DNA from: Paenibacillus sp. BJ-4
GTDB taxonomy: Bacteria; Bacillota; Bacilli; Paenibacillales; Paenibacillaceae
Length of the DNA: 64,000 nt
Reading direction: 5' to 3'
Assembly: GCF_020404765.1 (NCBI RefSeq)
Contig: NZ_JAIVEM010000006.1
Location: forward strand, 372,001 to 436,000
Below the pieces are notes generated by a model that saw nothing but the letters and a program-made list of their open reading frames with translations, had not been told where the DNA came from and did no database searches. The first letter of the stretch is position 1. Each line of letters starts with the position of its first letter. A program made the position numbers and the translations under genes. Below, piece after piece: positions 36,247-45,976 of this stretch.

Positions 36247-37058
36247 AGAACGCTACTGTTATGACAGGTTCTGATCGCACATTGAAAAAGTCTGTGAGTT
36301 TTGGCCAGGCGTTCGCCAACTCCATGACGATGGCCTACCGGGGCATTCTCAAGATCCGGCATACTCCAGAGCAATTGTTTGATGTCACGCTCCAGCCGAT
36401 CATTTTCACCCTTATGTTTACCTATATCTTTGGCGGCGCCATCTCAGGAGACGTGCAGCATTATTTGCCGGTCATCATTCCAGGTATCCTCGTACAGACT
36501 GTAATCTCGACCTCCGTTGTTACCGGCGTTCAACTGCGGGAGGATATGGACAAGGGCGTGTTCGACAGGTTCAAGTCACTCCCGATCGCGCGTATTGCGC
36601 CCTTGGCCGGAGCTCTGCTGGCCGACAGCATTCGATATACGATTGCGACTGTACTTACCTTCACTATGGGGTATATATTGGGGTATCGGCCAGAAGGAGG
36701 ACTGCTGAGTGTCGCTATCGCCGCGCTTCTGGTCATCGTGTGTTCTTGGGCAGTCAGCTGGATTTTCGCCTTCTTTGGCGTGATTGCCCGCACGGCTTCA
36801 AGTGTACAGGGCATATCCATGATTGTTTTGTTTCCGCTCACTTTTGTTTCCAACGCATTTGTGCCTGTGGACACAATGCCTGGCTGGCTGCAGTGGTTTG
36901 TGAACGTCAACCCGATTTCACATCTTGTGAATGCGGTCAGGGAGCTTGCGAATACGGGAGTGATTGGCGGGGAACTGGCGATCTCCCTGTTTGGTGCTGC
37001 AGTCATTGTGGCGATCTTCGCGCCGCTTACGGTGCGTGCTTATATGCGTAAAGCTTAA
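36243..37058 (+). CDS. ABC-2-type exporter permease (DrrB-type)
   Basis: This 271-aa membrane protein has six hydrophobic segments and the ABC-2 signature around residues 210-230 (FVPVDTMPGWLQWFVNVNPISHLV). It starts within the stop region of the ATPase gene (ATGA overlap), indicating translational coupling. Together they form a two-component exporter. The genes for a response regulator and histidine kinase follow in the same direction, so the pump and its sensor probably belong to one unit. Confidence 0.87.
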   Translation: MKNATVMTGSDRTLKKSVSFGQAFANSMTMAYRGILKIRHTPEQLFDVTLQPIIFTLMFTYIFGGAISGDVQHYLPVIIPGILVQTVISTSVVTGVQLREDMDKGVFDRFKSLPIARIAPLAGALLADSIRYTIATVLTFTMGYILGYRPEGGLLSVAIAALLVIVCSWAVSWIFAFFGVIARTASSVQGISMIVLFPLTFVSNAFVPVDTMPGWLQWFVNVNPISHLVNAVRELANTGVIGGELAISLFGAAVIVAIFAPLTVRAYMRKA

Positions 37059-37119
37059 GATAGCGTTCTTCTTGACGAGGACGAGAGGTTTAAGGCAGAG
37101 TTAGTTAGGGGAGATTGTA

Positions 37120-37794
37120 ATGACGCGTGTATTGGTCGTTGATGATGATCCGCATATTCGTGAACTGGTCGGACACTTTTTGCGACTGGAAGGTCTGGAA
37201 GTAGTTGAGGCGGTGGATGGTTTGAACGCGCTGCGAATTTTTGACGAAATCAAGCTCGATTTGCTTGTTCTTGATATCATGATGCCGGGAATGGATGGCT
37301 GGGAGCTGTGTCGTAAGCTGCGCGAGCAGACCGACCTGCCGCTGCTTATGCTTACAGCCAAAGGCGAGACATCACAGATCGTAAAAGGCTTCGCGCTCGG
37401 AACGGACGACTATCTTGTCAAGCCCTTCGACCCCATGGTGCTTGTCGCACGCGTGAAGGCTTTATTAAAACGCTATCGTATCATGGCTTCAAAATCGGTG
37501 ACTGTCGGGGATCTTGTCCTGCACAGCGATACATTTGAGTGCCGGGCTGGGGAGAAGGAGATTACCTTGCCGCGCAAGGAATTTGAACTGCTCTTCAAGC
37601 TGGCCAGCTATCCTGGAAAAACCTTTACCCGCGACCAGTTGATCGAACAGATCTGGGGTTATGATTACGAGGGAGACGAAAGAACGGTTGATGTGCATAT
37701 CAAGCGCCTTCGGGAACGGTTTCCGGAGGCAAGCCACTCCTTCCGGATCCGTACGATCCGGGGCTTGGGTTATCGGCTGGAGGTGCAGCAATGA
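37120..37794 (+). CDS. OmpR-family response regulator
   Basis: This 224-aa protein has a receiver domain (acidic VVDDDPHIRE, phospho-acceptor Asp52 in LVLDIMMPGMDG, Lys in YLVKPFDP) and a C-terminal winged-helix DNA-binding domain (TFTRDQLIEQIWGYDYEGDE, DVHIKRLRERF). The kinase gene overlaps its last four bases. It lies 61 bases after the DrrB-type permease, so it most likely regulates that exporter. Confidence 0.93.
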   Translation: MTRVLVVDDDPHIRELVGHFLRLEGLEVVEAVDGLNALRIFDEIKLDLLVLDIMMPGMDGWELCRKLREQTDLPLLMLTAKGETSQIVKGFALGTDDYLVKPFDPMVLVARVKALLKRYRIMASKSVTVGDLVLHSDTFECRAGEKEITLPRKEFELLFKLASYPGKTFTRDQLIEQIWGYDYEGDERTVDVHIKRLRERFPEASHSFRIRTIRGLGYRLEVQQ

Positions 37795-38891
37795 AGCGGG
37801 AACCGGGGTTCCTCCATATCCTCGCGAGAGTCCTGCTGGTATTATTGGCGCTGTATCTTAGCTGGGCTGCGGCGTTTTTTATTACGGCGGCGATCTATTC
37901 GCGCATGTTATGGGCTCCCCATGATTTGTTTGTCTTTCTTATTAATGCGACGCTGGGCTTTTTCTTCTTCGGTATCATTAGCATGACTGTAAGGCGCTTC
38001 ATCCAGCCTAGAGAGCAGCACGTTTTTACCGAAATGATCGACGCTTTAAAACGCATCTCTCAAGGGGACTTTCACATTAATCTGGATTGGGACCTCGGCG
38101 GGAGGAATGGTAAAAATCGGAGGCCGCATCCTTATATACAGCTGGTGGACAGCATTAATGATATGGCGGCAAATCTTAAGGCTATGGAAGAACTGCGGGA
38201 GGAGTTTATTTCGAACGTATCCCATGAAATCGGCTCGCCCCTGACCTCAATAATCGGTTTCGCGAAGGCGCTCAAGGATGAGAATCTGGATCAGGAGCAG
38301 CGAGACCGGTATTTGACGATCATCGAGACGGAGTGTATACGTCTGTCCAAGCTAAGCGATAATCTCATGAAGCTGGCGGTTCTGGATTCGGAGCGGTATC
38401 CGTTTCGTCCGTCCCGTTATCGGCTGGACAAGCAACTGATATCGCTTATCCTCACCTGCGAACCGCAATGGGAGGCTAAAAAAATCGACATGACTGTGGA
38501 GGTGGATATAGTTGAGGTCAACGCGGACGAGGATCTGTTGGGCCAGGTTTGGGTGAATCTCCTTCACAATGCCATTAAATTTACACCACAGGGTGGAAGC
38601 ATATCTGTTTCTCTTTCAAGTAACGGTGATCAGGTGGTTGTCTGCATTGCCGATACGGGACCGGGCATCGACGAACAGGATCAGCAGCGCATTTTCGAAC
38701 GATTTTATAAAGCGGACAAGTCACGGGCTCGAACCGCAGGAGGCAGCGGCTTGGGACTTTCCATCGCCCATAAAATAACGAAGATGCATACCGGCTCTAT
38801 CTCTGTATCCAGCAAGGTGGGAGAAGGAACGGCAGTTACAGTTTTGCTGCCACTACATCAGGAAGCAAAGAAAGGCAGCGGCAACTGCTGA
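37791..38891 (+). CDS. Sensor histidine kinase
   Basis: This 366-aa kinase has two membrane segments in the first 70 residues separated by only a few residues, so it lacks a large extracellular sensor domain and resembles intramembrane-sensing kinases. The H-box is FISNVSHEIGSPLTS with His145; it has IG where most kinases have LR. Further motifs are the N-box NLLHNAIKFTPQGG and the G-boxes DTGPGID and GGSGLGLSI. Short-loop kinases next to ABC exporters often sense cell-envelope antibiotics, which would fit here. Confidence 0.9.
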   Translation: MKREPGFLHILARVLLVLLALYLSWAAAFFITAAIYSRMLWAPHDLFVFLINATLGFFFFGIISMTVRRFIQPREQHVFTEMIDALKRISQGDFHINLDWDLGGRNGKNRRPHPYIQLVDSINDMAANLKAMEELREEFISNVSHEIGSPLTSIIGFAKALKDENLDQEQRDRYLTIIETECIRLSKLSDNLMKLAVLDSERYPFRPSRYRLDKQLISLILTCEPQWEAKKIDMTVEVDIVEVNADEDLLGQVWVNLLHNAIKFTPQGGSISVSLSSNGDQVVVCIADTGPGIDEQDQQRIFERFYKADKSRARTAGGSGLGLSIAHKITKMHTGSISVSSKVGEGTAVTVLLPLHQEAKKGSGNC

Positions 38892-39000
38892 CAGCACACC
38901 GACACAGTAATAATAAAATGTTGATGACCCGGCTCTCCAAAAGAAAAAATGTTAGCATTCGGTATGATTACTGTAAACATAGATGAAATCATGACGGGCT

Positions 39001-39049
39001 AAAGGGAGCGTCTTCAAAGCCATAAACGGCTGAAAGGACGCTCCCTTTT
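39001..39049. terminator. Bidirectional terminator between the kinase and YetF-like genes
   Basis: AAAGGGAGCGTC (39001-39012) pairs with GACGCTCCCTTT (about 39038-39049), ending in TTTT. Converging genes share it. An inner AGCC/GGCT stem is also present. Confidence 0.85.
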
Positions 39050-39088
39050 GATTGCATACTCGTATTCTTATGTCATATACGTATAAGC

Positions 39089-39958
39089 TCAGGAGTTAGA
39101 TGAATTTACCGGTTGCATTTCCTGAATAGCTTCCTTCAAGTTGTGTGAGCAGAGCTCATACAACTGCTTCCTTTGCTGTTCACTGGAATTTGTGGCCAGC
39201 TTTTGCAGCTCGGTTGTACATTGCTGCAGCAGCGTCAGCACGGCTTGATTAGAGTCCTCTACCTTGGACAGCTGCACATTATCGCTGTATTGGTCAATGT
39301 ACAGCTCCCCTTGCGGGTCCACCTGCGCGAAAAATACGTCTTTGACCGTCAGGCTTTTTTCTTTCAGCTTTGCATCCAGCCATTGTTGCGTAATTCCCAT
39401 GTATGCCATTTGCTGCTTCATAACTTGTCCATCCATAATAATGGCTGTTGGTTCCTTCTCCGGCAGCTGCAGCATATTGAGATCCTTAAGCGTCACAGCC
39501 TGCTTGTCTTTAGTCAGCAGCACGTTGATCGCACCGCTGGTCTCCATAATAGCAAATTCCACGTCAGACACCTTGAATACATTTTTACTCCGCAGCTGCT
39601 CCATGAGCTCATCGATCGTAAGCCGTTCCTTTCGCATATTATCCTCTAAAATTTTGCCGTCTTTGATCAGGGTAGTGGTTTTTCCATCGGTAAAATCTCT
39701 GATTTTCTTGCTTTTAATTTGCAATATTTCAATGACAAATGTTGTCAGGACCCAAACTGCCAAGGCTATAAAGCCCAAGTACCAAGTGGATTCTCGCTCC
39801 ATAGGAATGGTAGCGGCCAGATTCCCTATCGTGATTCCGGTTATATATTCGAACACGGAAAGCTGGGATACCTGACGTTTCCCGAGAATTTTGGCAATTA
39901 AAAATAATACAGCGACAGCCATTAATGTGCGTGTAACAACCTCGGACCAATCCTGCAT
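39089..39958 (-). CDS. DUF421/YetF-family membrane protein
   Basis: This 289-aa protein has three N-terminal membrane segments with the family signature AKILGKRQVSQLSVFEYITG and IGNLAATIPM. It continues in a cytoplasmic YetF domain (LIKDGKILEDNMRKERLTID). The family is linked to spore germination and membrane sensing in Bacillus, but its biochemical role is unsettled. GAGGTGAG precedes the ATG. It is a single-gene unit facing the sulfur cluster's promoter region. Confidence 0.8.
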   Translation of the reverse strand: MQDWSEVVTRTLMAVAVLFLIAKILGKRQVSQLSVFEYITGITIGNLAATIPMERESTWYLGFIALAVWVLTTFVIEILQIKSKKIRDFTDGKTTTLIKDGKILEDNMRKERLTIDELMEQLRSKNVFKVSDVEFAIMETSGAINVLLTKDKQAVTLKDLNMLQLPEKEPTAIIMDGQVMKQQMAYMGITQQWLDAKLKEKSLTVKDVFFAQVDPQGELYIDQYSDNVQLSKVEDSNQAVLTLLQQCTTELQKLATNSSEQQRKQLYELCSHNLKEAIQEMQPVNSSNS

Positions 39959-40205
39959 ATGCTCACCTCATTTCATTTTGCCGCAAGTGCGTTGATATTC
40001 CAAGCATATCCGCACCAGGGTCTGTTTAAACGCTGGCCCGCTAATTTTAGATAACCGTTAATTCCGTATTAAAATTTTCTATCGTTGCATTATCGATGTC
40101 TATTACACAGGCGATTGACGGAAAAGGGGGAGCAGGATACATTATAAATATAATTCTTATTTAATTTATCGGGATTATAAACATTAAGCTTACGGAGGTA
40201 TGTAT

Positions 40206-40475
40206 ATGTCGTCCAAACCTAAGGTTGTATTGTGGAGTAAAACTGGCTGTCACTTTTGTGGAGAGATCAAATCGTACCTGGAATCCCAAAATCAGCCGTA
40301 TGAAAATATTCAAATAGACGGAAATGATGCGTTGCGTGACGTACTGGAGACAAAATATGGTATTCGTTATGTCCCTGTCGTAGAGGTGGGTGGGGATAAC
40401 AAATATGAAGCCCTGCTCAACCCGGATCTGGAAGAGTTGGCTAAAGTGCTGGAAAGTTACAATCAGGCGGTATAA
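40206..40475 (+). CDS. Glutaredoxin-like protein (YtnI/CmoI-like)
   Basis: This 89-aa thioredoxin-fold protein has the redox motif CHFC (Cys15, Cys18) in VVLWSKTGCHFCGEIKSYLE and the cis-proline segment YVPVVEVGG. ATG 40206 follows CGGAGG by seven bases; ATG 40200 is too close. In B. subtilis the equivalent gene ytnI lies beside the monooxygenase gene ytnJ, in the operon for uptake and breakdown of S-substituted cysteines. The same adjacency is seen here. The 240-base interval upstream holds the cluster's promoter; no gene was seen in it. Confidence 0.8.
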   Translation: MSSKPKVVLWSKTGCHFCGEIKSYLESQNQPYENIQIDGNDALRDVLETKYGIRYVPVVEVGGDNKYEALLNPDLEELAKVLESYNQAV

Positions 40476-40517
40476 GCCGACGGGAAATCATTATGTTCAA
40501 GAGAGGTGGAAGAGTTC

Positions 40518-41858
40518 ATGGCTAAGAATAGACAAATCAAATTTGGTGCAATTATTCACGGTGTTGGGGGAAGCATGACGACTTGGCGTCACCCCGAAGT
40601 GCCTGCGGACGCGAGTGTTAATTTTGAATTTTATAAAACACAGGCGCAAAAGGCGGAGGAAGGCAAGTTTGACCTCGTATTTATCGCAGACGGCCTGTTT
40701 ATTAACGAAAAATCCATTCCCCACTTTCTGAACCGTTTTGAACCCATTACGATTTTGTCTGCTTTGGCCGGGGTGACAAAGCATATCGGACTGGTCGGTA
40801 CACTGTCGACTTCCTATAGCGAGCCGTTTACGGTAGCACGCCAGTTTTCTTCCATTGATCATATCAGTGGCGGTCGTGCAGGCTGGAACGTGGTGACTTC
40901 TCCGCTGGAAGGCTCTGCCCTCAACTTTAACAAAGGCGAGCATCCGTCGCATCCGCAGCGCTATAAGATTGCCGATGAATATTTGCAGGCAACCAAAGGG
41001 CTGTGGGATTCATGGGAAGAGGATGCGTTCATTCGTGATAAGGAAACCGGTGTATTCTTTGACCCTGAAAAGCTGCATACACTGAATCATAAAGGCGAGT
41101 TCTTCTCTGTGCAGGGGCCATTGAATATTGGGCGTTCCAAGCAGGGACAGCCGGTTATTTTCCAGGCAGGTTCCTCGGAGGATGGTAAAAACCTGGCTGC
41201 GAAGGAAGCGGACGCTGTGTTTACGGGACATGAAACGTTGGAGGAAGCGCAGCAGTTTTATCGTGATGTGAAGGAACGTGCGGTCCGCTATGGCAGATCG
41301 GAAGAGGATATCGTCATTTTACCGGGCATTTCACCGATTATCGGCAGCACGACGGAAGAAGCGGAACGGAAGTATGAGGAGATCACCAATCTGGTGACCA
41401 TTGAGGCCGCGCTAAAATATTTGGGACGTTTCTTCGATCATCATGATTTCTCACAATATCCACTGGATGAGCCATTCCCTGAGCTTGAAGGTATTGGCAG
41501 CAATGCGTTCCGCAGCGGTACAGATAAAATCAAACGAACAGCCAAAGAGGAAAATCTGACTCTGCGTGAGGTTGCATTGCGTTCAGCAACGCCAAGAACC
41601 TCTTTTATCGGGACTGCTGAGCAGGTGGCGGATCGGGTGCAGGAGTGGTTCGAAAGAAAAGGAGCAGACGGATTTATTATCGGCTCTGATGTGCCATCGG
41701 GTCTGCATGACTTTGTAAATCTGGTTGTGCCTATTTTGCAGGAGCGCGGGATTTACCGCCAGGATTATGAATTTAGCACACTCCGTGAAAACCTGGGCGT
41801 GCCCATTCCAGAAAACCGCTACACCGCAGCAAGAGCCAAAGTGAAGGTAGACGCGTAA
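40518..41858 (+). CDS. FMN-dependent monooxygenase, YtnJ/CmoJ/NtaA-type
   Basis: This flavin monooxygenase of about 446 aa belongs to the bacterial-luciferase/NtaA-SnaA-DszA group: [52 protein letters not shown] and [13 protein letters not shown]. Such enzymes need FMNH2 from a partner reductase; the gene for one follows 17 bases downstream. In B. subtilis the YtnJ homologue is implicated in oxidative release of sulfur from N-acetylated S-substituted cysteines. ATG 40518 follows AGAGGTGG; an in-frame GTG lies at 40506. Confidence 0.87.
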   Translation: MAKNRQIKFGAIIHGVGGSMTTWRHPEVPADASVNFEFYKTQAQKAEEGKFDLVFIADGLFINEKSIPHFLNRFEPITILSALAGVTKHIGLVGTLSTSYSEPFTVARQFSSIDHISGGRAGWNVVTSPLEGSALNFNKGEHPSHPQRYKIADEYLQATKGLWDSWEEDAFIRDKETGVFFDPEKLHTLNHKGEFFSVQGPLNIGRSKQGQPVIFQAGSSEDGKNLAAKEADAVFTGHETLEEAQQFYRDVKERAVRYGRSEEDIVILPGISPIIGSTTEEAERKYEEITNLVTIEAALKYLGRFFDHHDFSQYPLDEPFPELEGIGSNAFRSGTDKIKRTAKEENLTLREVALRSATPRTSFIGTAEQVADRVQEWFERKGADGFIIGSDVPSGLHDFVNLVVPILQERGIYRQDYEFSTLRENLGVPIPENRYTAARAKVKVDA

Positions 41859-41875
41859 CAGAAGGAGGGAACAAT

Positions 41876-42403
41876 ATGTCGAAGGTTATCATCCTGTCGG
41901 GCAGTCCGTCAACACAATCCCGTCTATATGGCTTGATTAACTATACGACTGAGCAATTGCAGGAGTCCGGAGCGGAGATCATCTTGCTGAATGTGGCCGA
42001 CTTACCGGCCGAGGACCTGGTAAAGGCTAACTTTAACAGTCCCGACATCACAGCAGCACTTGCGTTGATTACAGCAGCAGACGCCATCATCGTCGCTTCT
42101 CCCGTGTACAAAGCTGCCTATTCCGGCCTGTTGAAGATATTTTTGGATTTGGTTCCGCAGGAGGGGCTGAGAGATAAGCCTGTACTTCCTTTATTTATCG
42201 GCGGCACACTGGCTCATCTGCTGGTCATTGACTATGCCTTGAAGCCAGTTCTCAACGCGCTGGGCGGAAGACATATTCTTGGCGGAGTGTATGCCGTGGA
42301 TCAATGGGTCGAACGGCTGCCGGATGGCGGATACGGATTGTCCCAAGAATTGGTTGCACGGTTGGACCGTTCTGTGAAAGAGTTGAATGAGCTATTAAAG
42401 TGA
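41876..42403 (+). CDS. NAD(P)H-dependent FMN reductase (SsuE-type)
   Basis: This 175-aa flavodoxin-fold reductase has KVIILSGSPSTQSRLYGLIN (phosphate-binding loop) and ADAIIVASPVYKAAYSGLLKIFLD, both typical of SsuE. It supplies reduced FMN to the flavin monooxygenases encoded at 40518 and 46741. GAAGGAGGGAAC precedes the ATG. It is the third gene of the glutaredoxin-monooxygenase-reductase group. Confidence 0.87.
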   Translation: MSKVIILSGSPSTQSRLYGLINYTTEQLQESGAEIILLNVADLPAEDLVKANFNSPDITAALALITAADAIIVASPVYKAAYSGLLKIFLDLVPQEGLRDKPVLPLFIGGTLAHLLVIDYALKPVLNALGGRHILGGVYAVDQWVERLPDGGYGLSQELVARLDRSVKELNELLK

Positions 42404-42514
42404 TAGATTTTTTCAATATTTCCATTGACAGGTCGTTCAGTGAGTTTTATGATACAAAAAAACCAAGTTAACATATTGGATAAATGTATATAAAACTTAC
42501 TGGGGGACTTGCGT

Positions 42515-43405
42515 ATGAATATCGAGAATATGGAAGCCTTTGTATACGTGAATCATTATGGCAGTTTTAACAAGGCGGCAGAAGCGTTGTTCTTGTCACA
42601 GCCCTCTGTCACAGCCCGGATTCAGACGCTGGAGCGCGAGCTGGAGTGCAAGCTGTTCGATCGCCAAAGCAAGCAAACGGTTCTGACCGAGGATGGACGA
42701 AAATTTCTTCCTTATGCGGAGCAGATGCTTCAGGTGCTGCAAAAAGGGAAGCAAAAGCTTCAACAGCGTAAGAAGGCTCCTCAGCAAATTCGTATCGGCT
42801 GCACGATATCGGTCTCAAACTATATCATGCCTGAGATATTAAAGCAGCTTCGCGCCCGTTATCCGGAGGTTAACTACAAAATTGTGACGGCTACGACGGA
42901 CCAACTGGTACATAAGCTGTTGAACCGTGAGGTAGACATTAGTTTTGTCCGTAAAGTGATGCACCCTGCGATTCGCACGCTTGCTTTTTATGAAGATCCT
43001 ATTTCTCTGTATGTATACGATGGTCATCCGTTTATGAAGACAGGAAAGGCCAGCATGCAGGATATTCAACATGAAACACTGGTGTTTTTTGAATGTGGAT
43101 CATTGGATTGGATGAGAATTCATCGAGCTTTTGAATCACTGGAGCAGCCGCCGGATATTGCCTTTCAGGTGGATAATGTGGTCACGGCCAAAAAGCTGGT
43201 ATTGGAACAAGCGGGCATTGCCTTTTTGCCGGATGTCTGTGTAAGCCGTGAAGTGAAGGATAAGAAATTGTTCCGCATTCATGTGCCAGAGGTGGCTGGC
43301 GTGTCTATGCAGATTAGCATTGTGGCGACCAAAGAAGACTGTGCAGTGACATCGGATTTTACAGATGCGTTGACAGATGGCTTCCGGGAGGCTGTTTTGT
43401 TATAG
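42515..43405 (+). CDS. LysR-family regulator of the sulfur cluster (YtlI-like by context)
   Basis: This 296-aa LysR protein begins MNIENMEAFVYVNHYGSFNK, with the helix-turn-helix ALFLSQPSVTARIQTLEREL, followed by a periplasmic-binding-like effector domain. In B. subtilis the ytmI operon is activated by the LysR protein YtlI; the position of this gene inside the matching cluster suggests the same role. ATG 42515 follows TGGGGGAC. Likely targets are the intervals before 40206 and before 43566; the latter has an imperfect palindrome. Confidence 0.82.
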   Translation: MNIENMEAFVYVNHYGSFNKAAEALFLSQPSVTARIQTLERELECKLFDRQSKQTVLTEDGRKFLPYAEQMLQVLQKGKQKLQQRKKAPQQIRIGCTISVSNYIMPEILKQLRARYPEVNYKIVTATTDQLVHKLLNREVDISFVRKVMHPAIRTLAFYEDPISLYVYDGHPFMKTGKASMQDIQHETLVFFECGSLDWMRIHRAFESLEQPPDIAFQVDNVVTAKKLVLEQAGIAFLPDVCVSREVKDKKLFRIHVPEVAGVSMQISIVATKEDCAVTSDFTDALTDGFREAVLL

Positions 43406-43444
43406 AAAAGTTCTATTGCTTGGTGGATTGACGTATAGGATTCC

Positions 43445-43466
43445 AGGTGTTAAATTAATCACACCT
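43445..43466. promoter_or_regulatory. Imperfect palindrome upstream of the binding-protein gene
   Basis: AGGTGT...ACACCT (43445-43450 and 43461-43466) with an AT-rich centre pairs at seven of eleven positions. It lies 100 bases before ATG 43566 and is a candidate LysR-type operator. Confidence 0.4.
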
Positions 43467-43565
43467 AAAAACCGATTAAACTCATTGGAATTATTAATTA
43501 GTGAATGTTGTAGCTACCACGTATGTCGCAAACTGCTGATATACAAAGAGACGAGGGGGATTTAT

Positions 43566-44414
43566 ATGAAAAAGTGGTTTGCAATATGGTCCGTTATGGC
43601 AATCATCCTGGTGTTGGCAGGCTGCGGTTCCTCAGATAACGCGTCTAGCGCGTCAGGTTCAAACGGAGATGTGAAGAAAATTATCGTTGGCACAGGTACT
43701 CAATTCAAAAATGTATGCTTTATTGACGAAAACGGAAATTTAACAGGCTTTGATGTGGAGCTGATTAAGGAGCTGGACAAGCGCCTGCCTCAATACGAAT
43801 TTGAATTCAAAACGATGGATTTTGGCAATCTGCTGCTGAGTCTGGATGCCGGTAAAATCGACATGGTATCTCATCAAATGGAAAAGAACCCGGAGCGCGA
43901 AGCCAAATATCTGTTCAACAAAAATCCGTATAGCATTTTCCTGAACAGAGTTGCTGTAGCAAAGGATAACAATACGGTCCATTCGATTGACGATTTGAAA
44001 GGGAAAAAGGTACTTACCAGCCCAACCAGCAATGCGGCCTATGTGCTGAAGGAGTATAACAAAACTCACGGGAATGCTTTAAACATCGTGTATACGAGCG
44101 GTGCAGCCAATGATACGGTGCAACAAATTACGAGCGGCCGTATAGATGCTACCATTACGACAGATTTTGCGAATCGTTTTAACACGGATGAAAAAGGGGA
44201 ACTAGCTCTGAAAACCGTTGGTGATCCTCTGACTCAATCGGATGTACTGTATGTATTGAACAAAAATGAGCAGGGTCTGGCGGATGATCTGGACAGAGCT
44301 ATCCAGGAAGTAAAGGACGACGGCACGCTGTCAAAGCTGAGTATTAAGTGGCTCGGCGAGGACTTTACCAAGTCTCTGGAAGATGTGAAAAAGGAAAGCA
44401 GCAGCAAGAAATAA
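43566..44414 (+). CDS. Cystine-type ABC transporter substrate-binding lipoprotein (TcyJ/TcyK-like)
   Basis: This 282-aa lipoprotein has the signal MKKWFAIWSVMAIILVLAGC with lipobox LAGC, and an amino-acid-binding (SBP family 3) domain: FIDENGNLTGFDVELIKELD, GKIDMVSHQM, LKGKKVLTSPTSNAAY. It would be anchored outside the membrane and bind cystine or S-modified cysteine. ATG 43566 follows GAGGGGG. B. subtilis has two such proteins, TcyJ and TcyK; only one is present here. Confidence 0.88.
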   Translation: MKKWFAIWSVMAIILVLAGCGSSDNASSASGSNGDVKKIIVGTGTQFKNVCFIDENGNLTGFDVELIKELDKRLPQYEFEFKTMDFGNLLLSLDAGKIDMVSHQMEKNPEREAKYLFNKNPYSIFLNRVAVAKDNNTVHSIDDLKGKKVLTSPTSNAAYVLKEYNKTHGNALNIVYTSGAANDTVQQITSGRIDATITTDFANRFNTDEKGELALKTVGDPLTQSDVLYVLNKNEQGLADDLDRAIQEVKDDGTLSKLSIKWLGEDFTKSLEDVKKESSSKK

Positions 44415-44489
44415 GGATAGGTTTGAATGTTCAGCGGTCAGGGTACTTCGTGTATTCTGATCGCTGATGTATAGGAAGGAGGCAGGCAT

Positions 44490-45269
44490 ATGAGCAGAGA
44501 GTTCAATATTGACTATGTCTTTAGCTTTATCCCGAAAATGCTGTCTTATTTGCACATCACGTTGTTTATTGTGGCAAGCTCGCTAGTATTGGGGCTGATG
44601 ATCGGTCTGTTGGTTGCGCTGCCTCGCATGTATAACATTCCATTTCTCAAACGTGTTTCTCAGGTATATGTTTCCTTTTTTCGCGGAACGCCTATTTTAA
44701 TCCAGCTGTTTCTGGTGTATTACGGCTTGCCGGAGCTGCTTAAGCTGGTGGATATCAATTCCTCCAGATGGGATGTATTGTGGTTTGCCATTGCGACCTA
44801 CGCGCTTAACAGCGGGGCGTTTATTTCGGAGATTATCCGGTCAGGTGTGGAAGCCGTAGATCGGGGACAAATCGAGGCTGCACATTCGGTCGGCATGACC
44901 GGATATCAGACCTTTATACGCATTATTTTGCCACAAGCGCTGGCTGTTGTGGTTCCGGTATTTTCCAACTTGGTGATTGGTAATCTGAAGGATACGTCAC
45001 TGGCGTTTACCATCGGAGCGATGGAGATGACAGGGAAATCACAGACATTAGGCTCGGCTACCCAGCATTTTGTTGAAACCTATATTGCACTATCTCTGAT
45101 CTATCTGGTGATCAGTCTGATTTTACAAAAATTGTTCAAGGTGCTGGAAAATATGCTTCTCCGGCATGAGCATCGGGATCGTGTCCAGAATGAGCCGGAA
45201 CAACGAAAAGGTTTTGTGGTGCGGCACCTGAGGAGTCTGCGTCTTAGCAAAGGAGGTAAAGGCATATGA
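44490..45269 (+). CDS. Amino-acid ABC transporter permease (TcyL-like)
   Basis: This 259-aa HisM-type permease begins with a hydrophobic helix (MLSYLHITLFIVASSLVLGL). It has the EAA-loop signature YALNSGAFISEIIRSGVEAV and GQIEAAHSVGMTGYQTFIRI, which contacts the ATPase. GGAAGGAGGCAGGCAT precedes the ATG, and the end overlaps the next permease gene by four bases. With its partner it forms the membrane channel of the cystine-type importer. Confidence 0.88.
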   Translation: MSREFNIDYVFSFIPKMLSYLHITLFIVASSLVLGLMIGLLVALPRMYNIPFLKRVSQVYVSFFRGTPILIQLFLVYYGLPELLKLVDINSSRWDVLWFAIATYALNSGAFISEIIRSGVEAVDRGQIEAAHSVGMTGYQTFIRIILPQALAVVVPVFSNLVIGNLKDTSLAFTIGAMEMTGKSQTLGSATQHFVETYIALSLIYLVISLILQKLFKVLENMLLRHEHRDRVQNEPEQRKGFVVRHLRSLRLSKGGKGI

Positions 45270-45976
45270 GTCTGGATTTTGGATTTATATATACCGCCTT
45301 TTTGGGGTTGTTCTCCGCGTTGCCCAACACTTTAATCATTACGGTGATTTCCGTTCTGGCTGGACTGGTCATTGGTTTGCTAACGGCTCTAGCCCGAATT
45401 TATAAAGTTCCAGTGTTGTCCCAGATTTCGCACGGTTACGTTACCTTTATCCGGGGTACCCCGATGCTGATGCATTTGCTGCTTATTTATTTCAGCTTGC
45501 CTTTGTTGATTGATACGGGAGCGAAGCATTTCGGCTGGTCATTTCATTCCAAAGACGTTCCCTATATGGTATTTGCACTTATTTCTTTTTCCATTACCAG
45601 TGGCGCGTATATGTCGGAGGTCGTTCGTTCCGGTATTCAATCGGTGAACCGGGGACAAATCGAGGCTGCATATGCAGTCGGCATGACGACAGGGCAGGTG
45701 CTGAGACGAATCGTATTTCCGCAGGCGTTTGTAGTGAGCTTGCCGAACCTGACGAATTCCGTTATTGGGATGCTTCATGGCTCCACCTTGGCCTTCACGG
45801 TTTCGGTAACAGAGATCCAGGCGCAGGCTGAAATTTTGGCATCCATCAACTGGAAATATTTGGAGGTGTATATTGCGGCCGCGCTGCTCTTCTGGGGTTT
45901 GACGGTGCTGATTGAGCGAATATCCGGCTTGGTAGAGAAAAAAATCAATGTGTTTAATGGAGGTAGAGCATCATGA
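45266..45976 (+). CDS. Amino-acid ABC transporter permease (TcyM-like)
   Basis: This 236-aa HisM-family permease has the same signatures as its neighbour ([40 protein letters not shown]). It overlaps the preceding and following genes by four bases each, so the three products are translationally coupled. It is the second half of the heterodimeric membrane channel. Confidence 0.88.
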   Translation: MSLDFGFIYTAFLGLFSALPNTLIITVISVLAGLVIGLLTALARIYKVPVLSQISHGYVTFIRGTPMLMHLLLIYFSLPLLIDTGAKHFGWSFHSKDVPYMVFALISFSITSGAYMSEVVRSGIQSVNRGQIEAAYAVGMTTGQVLRRIVFPQAFVVSLPNLTNSVIGMLHGSTLAFTVSVTEIQAQAEILASINWKYLEVYIAAALLFWGLTVLIERISGLVEKKINVFNGGRAS

